The notes below the pieces were generated by a model that saw only the letters and a list, made by a program, of their open reading frames with translations, was not told the origin of the DNA and ran no database searches. DNA of 64,000 nt, taken from contig AP024629.1 in the NCBI GenBank assembly GCA_019670725.1, positions 930,001 to 994,000 on the forward strand. The letters are read 5' to 3'. The DNA comes from Alphaproteobacteria bacterium SO-S41 (GTDB lineage: Bacteria > Pseudomonadota > Alphaproteobacteria > Micropepsales > Micropepsaceae). The first letter of the stretch is position 1, and each line of letters begins with the position of its first letter. Position numbers and translations under genes: made by a program. This document shows, piece after piece, positions 46,433-55,626 of the stretch.

Positions 46433-46574
46433 CGTGAATTTTGGAGGTACGAACCGGTCATAAAACTGTCGGAAGGCGCGGCGCTGGGCGCTTGCCGATT
46501 ACCCGAAAAAACGCGGTTCAACCCGAATAGCGTGGTTTAATGGGACGCAAATTCCTCGGAATTGCGCCCTTTTT
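46433..46574 (+). ncRNA. Candidate small RNA or terminated leader before ecm
   Basis: A roughly 140-nt transcript is predicted between the promoter at 46399-46426 and the terminator at 46542-46574. It contains GGAGGTACGAACC near its 5' end, followed by unstructured-looking stretches, and no open frame of credible length. It is not a recognisable riboswitch. It may be a free small RNA or a leader attenuating ecm, which starts 127 nt after the terminator. The rest of the 371-nt gap (46330-46700) holds no gene. Confidence 0.4.
46542..46574 (+). terminator. Rho-independent terminator before ecm
   Basis: GGGACGCAAATTCC and GGAATTGCGCCC pair around a 2-nt TC, with one bulged A per side at most, and are followed by TTTTT. 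This is the clearest intrinsic terminator within a promoter region in the window. Confidence 0.7.
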
Positions 46575-46700
46575 CGCCGGCGATGCGCTTTGAACCCATC
46601 AGGCCCCTTTCCTGACATCCTGTCACAATACCCCTTGCGCTCCGCCCCACCCGAAATCATGCTGCGCCGCAACAAACGCCAGAGAGCGTGAGGGGTTGAG

Positions 46701-48671
46701 ATGGCCGACAAACCTTGGATTTTCCGCACCTATGCCGGCCATTCCACGGCCGCCAAGTCCAACGCGCTCTATCGCGGCAATCTCGCCAAAGGCCAGACCG
46801 GCCTCTCCGTCGCCTTCGATCTGCCGACCCAGACCGGCTATGACAGCGACCACATCCTCGCCAGGGGTGAAGTCGGCAAGGTCGGCGTGCCCGTCGCGCA
46901 TCTGGGCGACATGCGGGCGCTGTTCGACCAGATCCCGATCTCGGCCATGAACACCTCGATGACGATCAACGCGACGGCGCCCTGGCTGCTGGCGCTTTAC
47001 GTCGCCGCGGCGGACGAGCAGGGCGCCCCGCGCGCCGCTCTGCAGGGCACGACCCAGAACGACCTCATCAAGGAATACCTCTCGCGTGGCACCTATATCT
47101 TCCCGCCGCAGCCGTCCTTGCGGCTCATCACCGACATGATCGGCTGGACCACCGGCGAATTGCCCAAATGGAACCCGATGAATGTCTGCTCCTACCATTT
47201 GCAGGAAGCGGGCGCGGGTCCCGTCGAGGAAGCCGCGTTCGCGCTGGCGACCGCGACCTCGGTGCTCGATGCGCTCAAGGGCGATCCGACCATTCCCGCC
47301 GAGAAGTTCCAGCAGGCGGTCGGCCGCATCTCGTTCTTTGTGAATGCCGGCGTGAAGTTCATCACCGAGATCTGCAAGCTCCGCGCGATGGGCGAACTGT
47401 GGGACGAGCTCTGCACCGTCCGTTACGGCGTCACCGACCCCAAGCTGAAGCTCTTCCGCTACGGCGTGCAGGTGAACTCGCTCGGCCTCACCGAGCCGCA
47501 GCCCGAGAACAACGTCTACCGCATCCTCTTCGGCATGCTGGGCGTCACGCTGTCGAAAAAGGCCCGCGCCCGCGCCGTGCAGCTCCCCGCCTGGAACGAG
47601 GCGATGGGCCTGCCGCGCCCGTGGGACCAGCAATGGTCGCTGCGCCTGCAGCAGATCGCCGCGCTCGAAACCGACATGCTCGACTATGAGGACATCTTCG
47701 ATGGCTCGACGGTCATCGAAGCCAAGGTCGCGCAGATCAAGTCGGAGATCCTGGAAGAGCTTTCGCGCATCGACGCCAAGGGCGGCGCGGCGACGCAGGA
47801 CGCCATCGTCTACATGAAGGAAAGCCTCGTCGCCGCGAATGCCGCGCGGGTCGCGGCGATCGAGGCCGGCGACATCAAGGTCGTGGGCGTCAACGCCTAT
47901 CGCGAGACCGCGCCGTCGCCGCTCGGCGAAGGCGTCGATTCCATCATGACAGTCGAGGAAGGCGTCGAGGAAGACCAGGTCGCGCGCCTGATCGCCTGGC
48001 GCGCCGCCCGTGACGGCAAGGCCGCCGCCGAGGCGCTCGCCACGCTGGAAGCCGCCGCGCGCAGCGGCGCCAACATCATGCCGCCGTCGATCGCCTGCGC
48101 GAAGGCGGGCATCACCACCGGCGAGTGGGCCGACGCGCTGCGCAAGGTGTTCGGCCAGTATCGCGGCCCCACGGGCCTGGCGAAGGAGACCCGGCTCTCC
48201 AACGATCCCGCCATCGTCGCGGTGCGCGACGAGGTTGCCGCGCTTTCCGCGAAGCTCGGCCGCCAGCTCACCTTCCTCGTCGCCAAGCCCGGCCTCGACG
48301 GCCACTCCAACGGCGCCGAACAGATCGCCACCCGCGCCCGCGAAGTCGGCATGGACGCGATCTATGACGGCATCCGTTTCACCCCCGCCGAGATCGCCGA
48401 CCAGGCCGCCAAGACGGGCGCGCATGTCGTCGGGCTCTCGATCCTTTCGGGCAGCCACGTTGCGCTCGCCGAAGCCGTGATGGAAGAACTGCGCAAGCGC
48501 GGCCTCACCATCCCCGTCATCGCCGGCGGCATTATCCCGCCCGAGGACGCGACGCGCCTGAAGACCGCGGGCATCGCCGCCGTCTACACGCCCAAGGACT
48601 TCGAACTCACCGGCATCATGCGCGGCGTCGTCGGCATCGCGGCATCAGCAGCGGACGACAAGGCGGCCTAG
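46701..48671 (+). CDS. ecm: Ethylmalonyl-CoA mutase, adenosylcobalamin-dependent
   Basis: 656 aa B12 mutase of the methylmalonyl-CoA mutase superfamily, converting ethylmalonyl-CoA to methylsuccinyl-CoA. It is shorter than MCM (about 710-730 aa). N-terminal blocks WIFRTYAGHSTAAKSNALYR, RGEVGKVGVPVAHLGDM and MNTSMTINATAPWLLALYV are Ecm-like. The B12 lower-ligand motif DxHxxG is D533-H535-G538 (KPGLDGHSNGAEQ). Context with ccr and mcd supports Ecm over MCM. GAGGGG precedes ATG 46701. It overlaps the hybrid kinase gene tail to tail by 4 nt. Confidence 0.9.
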   Translation: MADKPWIFRTYAGHSTAAKSNALYRGNLAKGQTGLSVAFDLPTQTGYDSDHILARGEVGKVGVPVAHLGDMRALFDQIPISAMNTSMTINATAPWLLALYVAAADEQGAPRAALQGTTQNDLIKEYLSRGTYIFPPQPSLRLITDMIGWTTGELPKWNPMNVCSYHLQEAGAGPVEEAAFALATATSVLDALKGDPTIPAEKFQQAVGRISFFVNAGVKFITEICKLRAMGELWDELCTVRYGVTDPKLKLFRYGVQVNSLGLTEPQPENNVYRILFGMLGVTLSKKARARAVQLPAWNEAMGLPRPWDQQWSLRLQQIAALETDMLDYEDIFDGSTVIEAKVAQIKSEILEELSRIDAKGGAATQDAIVYMKESLVAANAARVAAIEAGDIKVVGVNAYRETAPSPLGEGVDSIMTVEEGVEEDQVARLIAWRAARDGKAAAEALATLEAAARSGANIMPPSIACAKAGITTGEWADALRKVFGQYRGPTGLAKETRLSNDPAIVAVRDEVAALSAKLGRQLTFLVAKPGLDGHSNGAEQIATRAREVGMDAIYDGIRFTPAEIADQAAKTGAHVVGLSILSGSHVALAEAVMEELRKRGLTIPVIAGGIIPPEDATRLKTAGIAAVYTPKDFELTGIMRGVVGIAASAADDKAA

Positions 48672-51580
48672 GCGCCGCCGCCGCCGATCAATTCACGGAT
48701 GCGCACGGCCAGTGCTTCCATCGCGAAAGGCTTGGTCATGACGTGCATGCCGCGTTCGAGGTGCCCGTTCCCGACCACCGCATTCTCGGCATAGCCGGTG
48801 ATGAAGAGGATCTTGAGATCGGGCCGGCGCAGGCGGGCGGCGTCGGCCATCTGGCGGCCGTTCATCCCGCCGGGCAGGCCGACATCGCTGACCAGCAGGT
48901 CGATGCGCGCATCCGATTCCAGGATCTTCATGCCTGACGCGCCGTCCGACGCCTCGATCGCGGCATAGCCGAGGTCTTCCAGCACCTCCATCACGAGCAT
49001 GCGGATGGTCGGTTCGTCGTCCACGACCAGCACGGTCTCGCCGTCGCGCGCGCGGGGCGCATCGCCGGATGACGCGCCCTCTTCGCCCTTTTCGGCATCG
49101 CCGAAATGGCGCGGCAGGTACATGCAGATCATCGCGCCCTGGCCGGGCTCGGAGTAGATTCGCGTCGCGCCCCCGGACTGGCGGGTGAAGCCGTAGATCA
49201 TCGACAAGCCCAACCCGGTGCCGAGGCCGATCGGTTTGGTCGTGAAGAACGGATCGAACGCCTTGGCCGCCACTTCCGGCGTCATGCCGGTGCCGGTATC
49301 GGAGACGCAGATCGAGATATACTGACCCGGCGGCAGGTCGCGCTGCTTGGCGACGCGATCGTCCAGCCAGCGATTGCTGGTCTCGATCGTCAGCCGCCCG
49401 CCCTCCGGCATCGCGTCGCGCGCATTGATGCAGAGGTTGAGCAGCGCATTCTCCAGCTGATTGGGATCGACCAGCGTCGCCCACAACCCGCCAGCTGCGA
49501 CCACCTCGACCTCGACGGCTGGACCGACCGTGCGGCGCACGAGGTCCTCAAGCCCGCCGATCAGCGTGTTCACGTTGATCGGTTTGGGGTCCAGCGTCTG
49601 GCGGCGCGAGAAGGCAAGCAGCCGATGGGTCAGCGCCGCGGCGCGGCGCGCCGCGCCCTGCGCCGCCGTCGTGTAGCGCTCGACCTCGCCCATGCGGCCC
49701 TGCGCGATGCGGGCGCTCATCAGTTCGAGGCTGCCGGTGATGCCGGTCAGCAGATTGTTGAAATCATGCGCGAGGCCGCCGGTCAGTTGGCCGACTGCTT
49801 CCATCTTCTGGCTCTGGCGCAGCGCTTCTTCCGCCGCCATCAACTCGCCGGTGCGCCGCTGGACTTCGCGCTCCAGAGTGAGGTTGAGGTCGGCCAGTTC
49901 CGCAGCCTGGCGCTTGGCATCGTCGATATCGGTATTGGTGCCGACCCAGCGCGCGATCTCGCCGGCCGCATCGCGCACCGGTTCGGCGCGCACCAGGAAC
50001 CAGCGATAGACGCCGTCGGCCCGGCGGATGCGGAATTCGGTCTCGTAGATGCGGCCGCTCTGCAGGGCGGCCTGCCAGCGTGTCGCGGCATCGGCGAGAT
50101 CGTCGGGGTGAACGATGCGGCCCCACGCTTCGACGCCGTCAAGTGTGCCTGGCGTGTCGCCCGAATAGGCATAGGCCTGCGAGTTGAACCAGTAGAGATA
50201 GCCGTCGGCCCGCGCCGCCCAGACCTGGTTGGGGATCGCTTGGGCGAAGACGCGGAACTGTTCCTCGCTCTCGCGCCGTGCCTGTTCGGAGCGGGCGCGT
50301 TCGACGGCGATGTGCACGCGCTCGGCGATCTCGCGCATCAAGGCGAGGTCGGCCTCGCTCCACGCGCGGAGGCTCTCATGGTTGGTGTAGAGCAAGGCCG
50401 CGAACTGGCCTTGTTCCAGCACTGGCATGTTGACCGCCGCCTGCGCACTGATGGCGATCAGGGCGTCGGCGTTATCCGCGGTCCGCGGATCCAGCCGTGC
50501 ATCGGCGAACACCACGGTCTCGCCGCGCTTAAGGTTCTCGATATAGGAGCCGTAGTCGCGAAAGTTCAGCACGCCCGCCAGTGTCGTAATGCCCGGCGCG
50601 TTCCAGTCGCGCTCGATGGTGATCGTCTCGGCGACCTTGTCGATGACGCCATAGCCGGCGCGGCTCACGTCGAGGGTGCGGCCCAAGATTTCGGCAGCGG
50701 CATAGCTCATCTCGGCGGGATCAGTCATATCGCGCAACCGATCGCCGAGCGTGAGCAGCGCGGTCTGGCGTGACTCGGCGGCCTTGCGCTCGGTGATGTC
50801 AAAACTCACGCCTGGAAAGCGCAGCGGCGTGCCGTCTTCCGCTCGCTTGCAGCGGCCCTGCGCAGTTACCCAGGTGATGCTCCCATCGGACTGGAGTAGC
50901 CGATACTCCTGCGAGAATGAGCCACCGCCGGCGATCGCCTCGGCAATGGCCGACTGGACGCGGTCGCGATCGGAGGGGTGCATGCCGGTGAAAAATTCGG
51001 CGATCGGGGCGCCCCGCGCCGCCATCCCGGGGTCGACGCCGTAGAGGCGGGCAAACCGTTCATCGGCCTTGACCCGGTCGGCGACGATGTCCCAATCCCA
51101 CGTACCGATGCCTTGCCCGGCCGACAGCGCCTGCTGCAGCCGCTCTTCGCTCTCGCGTTGCCTCAGTTCGACGCGCTTGCGGTCGGAAATATCGTTGAAG
51201 AGGATCGCGACCTGGCGATCGTCCGGCGCGCCTACACGAAAGGCATGAACGTCGAACCAACGCCCCATCGCCTCTGAGCCGTCCTCGAAGCGTGACGATT
51301 CGCCGGTCGATGCAACCAGGCCGTAGTGGTCGTACCAATGGCGCTCCAGATTGGGGACCAGTTCACTCGCCCAGCGGCCGATAGCGTTGACGAGGCCGGT
51401 TTCGCGCTCGAAGGCAGGGTTTGCCTCCAAGAACAGATAGTCGACGGCGCGCTCGCCCTCGAACTTGATTTCAACGATGCAGAATCCGGCTTCGAGGGCG
51501 TTGAACAGCGCCTGATAGCGCGCTTCGCTGGTCCGAAGGAGCGTCTGCGCTTCGTTTGAGTCGGAAATCCGGTCGTCCAC
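48668..51580 (-). CDS. Hybrid sensor histidine kinase with PAS/GAF sensors and receiver
   Basis: 970 aa soluble hybrid kinase. Order: PAS (about 10-140), PAS (about 145-270, ending GVSFDITERK), GAF (about 285-430, NFRDYGSYIENLKRGETV), PAS (about 440-560, WVGTNTDIDDAKRQ), HisKA with H605 (GGLAHDFNNLLTGITG), HATPase (NLCINARDAMPEGG, DTGTGMTPEV, GLGTGLGLSMIYGF) and a receiver with phospho-acceptor D899 (LLVSDVGLPGGMNG) and Lys in HVMTKPF. No transmembrane segment, so it senses cytosolic signals, probably redox or ligand. Partner not adjacent. Confidence 0.9.
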   Translation of the reverse strand: MDDRISDSNEAQTLLRTSEARYQALFNALEAGFCIVEIKFEGERAVDYLFLEANPAFERETGLVNAIGRWASELVPNLERHWYDHYGLVASTGESSRFEDGSEAMGRWFDVHAFRVGAPDDRQVAILFNDISDRKRVELRQRESEERLQQALSAGQGIGTWDWDIVADRVKADERFARLYGVDPGMAARGAPIAEFFTGMHPSDRDRVQSAIAEAIAGGGSFSQEYRLLQSDGSITWVTAQGRCKRAEDGTPLRFPGVSFDITERKAAESRQTALLTLGDRLRDMTDPAEMSYAAAEILGRTLDVSRAGYGVIDKVAETITIERDWNAPGITTLAGVLNFRDYGSYIENLKRGETVVFADARLDPRTADNADALIAISAQAAVNMPVLEQGQFAALLYTNHESLRAWSEADLALMREIAERVHIAVERARSEQARRESEEQFRVFAQAIPNQVWAARADGYLYWFNSQAYAYSGDTPGTLDGVEAWGRIVHPDDLADAATRWQAALQSGRIYETEFRIRRADGVYRWFLVRAEPVRDAAGEIARWVGTNTDIDDAKRQAAELADLNLTLEREVQRRTGELMAAEEALRQSQKMEAVGQLTGGLAHDFNNLLTGITGSLELMSARIAQGRMGEVERYTTAAQGAARRAAALTHRLLAFSRRQTLDPKPINVNTLIGGLEDLVRRTVGPAVEVEVVAAGGLWATLVDPNQLENALLNLCINARDAMPEGGRLTIETSNRWLDDRVAKQRDLPPGQYISICVSDTGTGMTPEVAAKAFDPFFTTKPIGLGTGLGLSMIYGFTRQSGGATRIYSEPGQGAMICMYLPRHFGDAEKGEEGASSGDAPRARDGETVLVVDDEPTIRMLVMEVLEDLGYAAIEASDGASGMKILESDARIDLLVSDVGLPGGMNGRQMADAARLRRPDLKILFITGYAENAVVGNGHLERGMHVMTKPFAMEALAVRIRELIGGGGA

Positions 51581-51759
51581 CTAACTCTCCACACCGGCAT
51601 TCCGATGACGCGCCGCGCATCGCGAGGGTCCTTACACGCAGTGCCGCATTTGGCCAGAAACGGCGCAGGGTCGGTTTGGTTCCCCGAAGGCCCGTTTCCA
51701 TTGACGGACCGGGACGGCGCCCCCAGAAGGATGCCGCACAGCAATCTGGAGCCGTCTTC

Positions 51760-52941
51760 ATGATCGACCTTACCCGCGGCCAGCGCGAAACCGACATCGC
51801 CGCCCGCGTCGATGCCTTCATCCGCGACGTCGTCATCCCCTACGAGACCGACCCACGGATCGGCCATCACGGTCCCTCCGACGAGCTCTCCTATGAGCTG
51901 AAGGAAAAGGCCCGCGCGGCCGGCCTGCTCTCGCCGCATGTCGGCGAGGAGTTCGGCGGCATGGGCCTCAAGCACCGGGAGATCGCGACCGTCTTCCGCG
52001 CCGCGGGTTATTCGATGCTGGGGCCGATCGCCCTCAACATCATGGCGCCCGACGAGGGCAACATGGCGCTGCTGGAGAAGGTTGCGAGCAAGGAACAGCA
52101 GGAGCATTTCCTGCGTCCGCTCGCCGCGGGCCGCACGCGCTCGGCCTTCTTCATGACCGAGCCCGATGGCGGCGCCGGCTCGGACCCTTCCATGATGAAG
52201 ACGACCGCGCGCCAGGACGGCAATCACTGGGTCATCTCCGGCCGCAAGACGCTCATTACCGGCGCTGACGGCGCCAGCGTCGGCATCGTCATGGCGAAGA
52301 CGGAGCAGGGCGCGACGCTCTTCCTCACCGATCTCCCCAATCCCGCCGTCCGCATCGAGCGCGTGCTCGACACCATCGACCGCACCATGCCCGGCGGCCA
52401 CTCCGTCGTGATGATCGACGAGCTGCGCGTCAGCTCGGATCAGGTGCTCGGCGAGGTCGGGCAGGGCTTCAAATATGCGCAGGTCCGCCTCGCGCCGGCG
52501 CGTCTCACCCACTGTATGCGCTGGTGGGGTGCCGCCAAGCGCGCCCACGACATCGCGACCGCCTATGCCGTGAAGCGCCACGCCTTCGGCAAGCCGCTGA
52601 TCGATCACGAAGGCGTCGGCTTCATGCTGGCCGACAACGAGATCGACCTGAAGCAGGCGGAACTGACGATCGACTGGTGCGCCTGGGCGCTCGACAATGC
52701 CGGCCATGGCGCGGGCGGGTTCGAATCCTCCGTCGCGAAGGTCGCGGTCTCCGAACAGCTGTTCCGCATCGCCGATCGCTGCGTGCAGATCCTCGGCGGC
52801 ACCGGCATCACCGACGATACGCCGGTGCATCAGATCTTCCGCGATATCCGCGCCTTCCGCATCTATGACGGCCCGACCGAAGTGCACAAATGGTCGATCG
52901 CCAAGAAGATCAAGCGTGAGGCGCTGCCGCGCCACGCCTGA
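51760..52941 (+). CDS. Acyl-CoA dehydrogenase family protein
   Basis: 393 aa FAD-dependent dehydrogenase. GEEFGGMGLKHREIATVFRA, then FFMTEPDGGAGSDPSMMKTTAR and GGTGITDDTPVHQIFRDIRAFRIYDGPTEVHK show the core and the terminal RxYxGPTEVH motif. The pattern (IMAPDEGNMALL) resembles the ACAD11-like group; acyl specificity is unknown. ATG 51760 follows GGAG; longer in-frame extensions cross the divergent kinase start. Electrons should go to EtfAB. Confidence 0.88.
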   Translation: MIDLTRGQRETDIAARVDAFIRDVVIPYETDPRIGHHGPSDELSYELKEKARAAGLLSPHVGEEFGGMGLKHREIATVFRAAGYSMLGPIALNIMAPDEGNMALLEKVASKEQQEHFLRPLAAGRTRSAFFMTEPDGGAGSDPSMMKTTARQDGNHWVISGRKTLITGADGASVGIVMAKTEQGATLFLTDLPNPAVRIERVLDTIDRTMPGGHSVVMIDELRVSSDQVLGEVGQGFKYAQVRLAPARLTHCMRWWGAAKRAHDIATAYAVKRHAFGKPLIDHEGVGFMLADNEIDLKQAELTIDWCAWALDNAGHGAGGFESSVAKVAVSEQLFRIADRCVQILGGTGITDDTPVHQIFRDIRAFRIYDGPTEVHKWSIAKKIKREALPRHA

Positions 52942-52961
52942 TCGCTAGGGCGCGCTCTTCA

Positions 52962-53033
52962 CTGTCATGCCCGCGAAGGCGGGCATCCAGCAGGCGTGCT
53001 GAAGGTGGATGCCCGCCTTCGCGGGCATGACAG
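52962..53033. repeat. Intergenic palindromic repeat
   Basis: A 72-bp inverted repeat with arms CTGTCATGCCCGCGAAGG / CCTTCGCGGGCATGACAG, continuing as CGGGCATCCA / TGGATGCCCG around an 18-nt centre. It fills the gap between the acyl-CoA dehydrogenase and the NTF2-like gene. GTCATGCCCGCGAAGGCGGGC-type palindromes are widespread short dispersed repeats in alphaproteobacteria. Confidence 0.85.
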
Positions 53034-53053
53034 CGATTGCCAAGGCTGGAGAG

Positions 53054-53521
53054 CTAGTCCTGAGGTTCAGTCGGCCGGTCGGGATTGCCGATATCGACGG
53101 AGAACTTGTAGCTCCCGTCCGGCTGCTTCGCCCAGATCGAGACATAGCTGCCGAGCTGCGTGACCGTCTCGCCCGCGCCGTTCTTGGGGCTGACATAGGT
53201 CCAGCGGCCATGGGTGAAGCCGAGCGTTCCGTCCGCCGAAGAGACGGCCTCGGTCGGTGTCCAGGTCAGCGAGCCGCCATGGGAGTACTGTTCCTCCATC
53301 AGCGCCTGGATTTCTGCGGGGCCTGACACGATGGCCTCCTCGCCGCGGAACATGCGCGCATCCGGCGCAGCATAGGCGGCGAAGGCGGCGACGACGCCGT
53401 CTTTCTGCGCCATGTCGTTGAAGGCCTTGTCGGCGGCGATCAGCGCGTCCTCGTTGGGACCGGCCAAGGCGGGTACGGCAAGCATGGCGGAGACGGCAAA
53501 GGCGTAAGCGAAGCGGCGCAT
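53054..53521 (-). CDS. Exported NTF2-like (DUF4440) protein
   Basis: 155 aa with a signal peptide (FAYAFAVSAMLAVPALA). The mature part has a SnoaL/DUF4440 fold pattern: IAADKAFNDMAQKDGVVAAFAAYAAPDARMFRGEEAI-type start (key AADKAFNDMA) and WTYVSPKNGAGETVTQLGSYVSIW. Members bind small ligands or have lost activity. It lies 12 nt downstream of the gluQRS start region on the other side of the start codon and is not clearly operonic. Confidence 0.75.
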   Translation of the reverse strand: MRRFAYAFAVSAMLAVPALAGPNEDALIAADKAFNDMAQKDGVVAAFAAYAAPDARMFRGEEAIVSGPAEIQALMEEQYSHGGSLTWTPTEAVSSADGTLGFTHGRWTYVSPKNGAGETVTQLGSYVSIWAKQPDGSYKFSVDIGNPDRPTEPQD

Positions 53522-53532
53522 GAATGTCCTCC

Positions 53533-54375
53533 CTAGGTGGCGGGATCGAACCCCAGCCCCGCGATAAAGTCAGCCGCCGAAATGCCCGTCGCCCTCACAT
53601 CCGCGAGAGAGGGGACGCCGTCACGTTTGGCGAGCCGCCGGCCATCCTCGCCGGTCAGCAATCTGTGGTGGTGATAGCGCGGCTCGGGCAGGCTGAGCAG
53701 CGCCTGCAGCACGCGGTGCACGGAGGCGGCGGGCAACAGGTCCTCGCCGCGCGTTACCAGCGTCACGCCCTGGATCGCGTCATCCACCGTGACAGCGAGG
53801 TGATAGCTCGCCGGCATCTCCTTGCGCGCGAGGACGATGTCGCCGAATTCCTCCGGTGTCGCCGCGCGACGTTCGCCCTTTTCCTCCAGCGTCAGCGGCC
53901 CCGTCATGGCGAGCGCCTTTCCCATGTCGAGCCTGAGGGCGAACGCATCGCCGCGCTCGAAGCGATCGGCCAGGATCTCGAAATCGAGCTCGCGGCAGGT
54001 ACCGGGATAGATCGGCCCGTCGGGCCCGTGCGGCGCGCTGACGCTGGCGGCGATTTCGGCCGCGATCTCCTTGCGCGTGCAGAAACAGGGATAGGTCAGC
54101 GCCATCCCGTCCAGCCGCTCCAGCGCCGCCTGATAGTCCTCGAAATGCTCGGACTGCCGGCGCACCGGCGTCTCCCATTCAAGACCCAGCCAGTCGAGAT
54201 CGTCGAGAATGCCGATCTCGAAGGCGCGGCGGCAGCGTGTCTTGTCGATATCTTCCAGGCGCAGCAGGAAGCGCCCGCCAAGTTGTCGCGCCGCGCGGGC
54301 GGCGAAGACGGCGGAAAAGGCGTGTCCGGTGTGGAGCTGGCCGGTCGGCGAAGGCGCAAAGCGGGTGACGATCAT
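53533..54375 (-). CDS. gluQ: Glutamyl-Q tRNA(Asp) synthetase
   Basis: 280 aa truncated GluRS that attaches glutamate to queuosine 34 of tRNA(Asp). The HIGH-like motif is FAPSPTGQLHTGHAF and the KMSKS-like motif LAKRDGVPSL; CFCTRKEI carries part of a zinc site. It lacks an anticodon-binding domain, as expected for GluQRS. ATG 54375 is divergent from the DUF1761 gene with a 42-nt gap. Confidence 0.92.
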   Translation of the reverse strand: MIVTRFAPSPTGQLHTGHAFSAVFAARAARQLGGRFLLRLEDIDKTRCRRAFEIGILDDLDWLGLEWETPVRRQSEHFEDYQAALERLDGMALTYPCFCTRKEIAAEIAASVSAPHGPDGPIYPGTCRELDFEILADRFERGDAFALRLDMGKALAMTGPLTLEEKGERRAATPEEFGDIVLARKEMPASYHLAVTVDDAIQGVTLVTRGEDLLPAASVHRVLQALLSLPEPRYHHHRLLTGEDGRRLAKRDGVPSLADVRATGISAADFIAGLGFDPAT

Positions 54376-54417
54376 CGAATTCCGGCGCAGGATAAGACAG
54401 CAACTCTGGAGGGGGAC

Positions 54418-54822
54418 ATGCTCGAGATCAATTGGGTAGGCGCGATCGTCGCGGGAATCGCCGGCTTCGTGCTGGGTGGGCTCTGGTATTCCCCATTGCT
54501 GTTCTCCAAGCGCTGGCAGGCCGAAACCGGCGTCGGCAAGACCGTGCCGATCCGCTATCCCTTCGCCGTGCCGATGATCGCCTCGGTTACGATCTCCATC
54601 ATCGGCGCCATTGCGCTGTCGGCCCTAGTCGGCCCGGCGCCCTCGTTCAAGGGCGCGATCGTCGTCGGCGCGGTGATCGGTTTTCTCTGCGTCGCCCCGG
54701 CGATCAAGATGAACGGGTTGTTCGGCCAGAACAGTCCCGGGCTGATCGCCATCCACGCCCTCTATCCCGCGTCTCAGTTCACGTTGATGGGGGCCATTCT
54801 CGGCCTATGGTCTTCGTTCTAG
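54418..54822 (+). CDS. DUF1761 family membrane protein
   Basis: 134 aa with about four membrane helices (AIVAGIAGFVLGGLWYSPLL; ASVTISIIGAIALSALVG; AIVVGAVIGFLCVAPAIKM; FTLMGAILGLWSSF). The opening block GGLWYSPLLFSKRWQ is the DUF1761 signature. TGGAGGGGG lies directly upstream of ATG 54418. Function unknown. Confidence 0.8.
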   Translation: MLEINWVGAIVAGIAGFVLGGLWYSPLLFSKRWQAETGVGKTVPIRYPFAVPMIASVTISIIGAIALSALVGPAPSFKGAIVVGAVIGFLCVAPAIKMNGLFGQNSPGLIAIHALYPASQFTLMGAILGLWSSF

Positions 54823-54842
54823 CCGGCGTCCAGACTGCACCC

Positions 54843-55508
54843 ATGACGCAAACCATCAACGGCCCCCGGGTCGGACCCAGTGACGGCGGCCCGGCGGACA
54901 GCCTCGTCGTCTTCGTGCACGGCTACGGCGCGAACGGCGAGGACCTGATCGGCCTCGCGCCGTATTACCAACAAGCGCTGCCGCGGGCGGCCTTCGTCTC
55001 GCCCAATGCGCCGGAACAGATTCCCGGCATGTACGGCGCCTATCAATGGTTCGGCATCACCCGGCTCGATCCGGTGCTGCTGGCTGCCGGCGCCGCCAGT
55101 GCGGCGGCGACTCTCGATGCCTTTCTGGACGCCGAACTGGCGCGGCTCGGGCTCGATGCCTCGCGCCTCGCGCTGGTCGGGTTCAGCCAGGGTACGATGA
55201 TGGCGTTGCAGGTGGGGCTCCGCCGCGCCGCCCCGCCGGTGGCGATCGTCGGTTATTCCGGCGCGCTGGTCGGCGCCGAGCGCCTGCCCGCGGAGATCAA
55301 ATCCCGGCCACCGGTCCTGCTGATCCATGGCGATGCTGACCCGATGGTGCCCATCCAGGCGCTCGACGCCGCGGTCGCGGGCCTCACCGCCGCCGGAGTG
55401 ACCGTGCGCTCGCATGTTGCACGCGGCGTCGGCCATTCGATCGACGCGCAGGGCGTCCAGCTCGGCGCGGCGTTCCTGGCGGCGGCCTATAAGGACCTCG
55501 GCGGCTGA
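54843..55508 (+). CDS. Carboxylesterase/phospholipase (acyl-protein-thioesterase-like)
   Basis: 221 aa alpha/beta hydrolase of the phospholipase/carboxylesterase (PF02230) group. VVFVHGYGANGEDLIGLAP, nucleophile VGFSQGTMMAL, Asp in HGDADPMVPI and His in GVGHSIDAQG make a full triad. It starts 20 nt after the DUF1761 stop and is probably co-transcribed. Substrate unknown. Confidence 0.87.
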   Translation: MTQTINGPRVGPSDGGPADSLVVFVHGYGANGEDLIGLAPYYQQALPRAAFVSPNAPEQIPGMYGAYQWFGITRLDPVLLAAGAASAAATLDAFLDAELARLGLDASRLALVGFSQGTMMALQVGLRRAAPPVAIVGYSGALVGAERLPAEIKSRPPVLLIHGDADPMVPIQALDAAVAGLTAAGVTVRSHVARGVGHSIDAQGVQLGAAFLAAAYKDLGG

Positions 55509-55626
55509 GAGCCTTCACACAGGCGTCGTGATCCTTATATTAAAGGACAGGGACAACTCGAATCGTATGGGTATCCGGTCTTCGTCAGCGCGCGTCACCC
55601 CAGCCTGATCCTTGAGGAGGCGTGTC

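Noticed and set aside
46433-46700. Cobalamin riboswitch before ecm
   Set aside because: I looked for the B12-box pattern in the leader because Ecm needs B12, and it is absent. The same holds for the region before pduO and etfB.
46623-48458. 611-aa open frame opposite ecm
   Set aside because: An antisense shadow of ecm; no recognisable domains, and ecm is unmistakable.
46701-48671. Methylmalonyl-CoA mutase
   Set aside because: The length and the N-terminal blocks fit Ecm better, and ccr and mcd are in the same window. Activity on methylmalonyl-CoA is not excluded.
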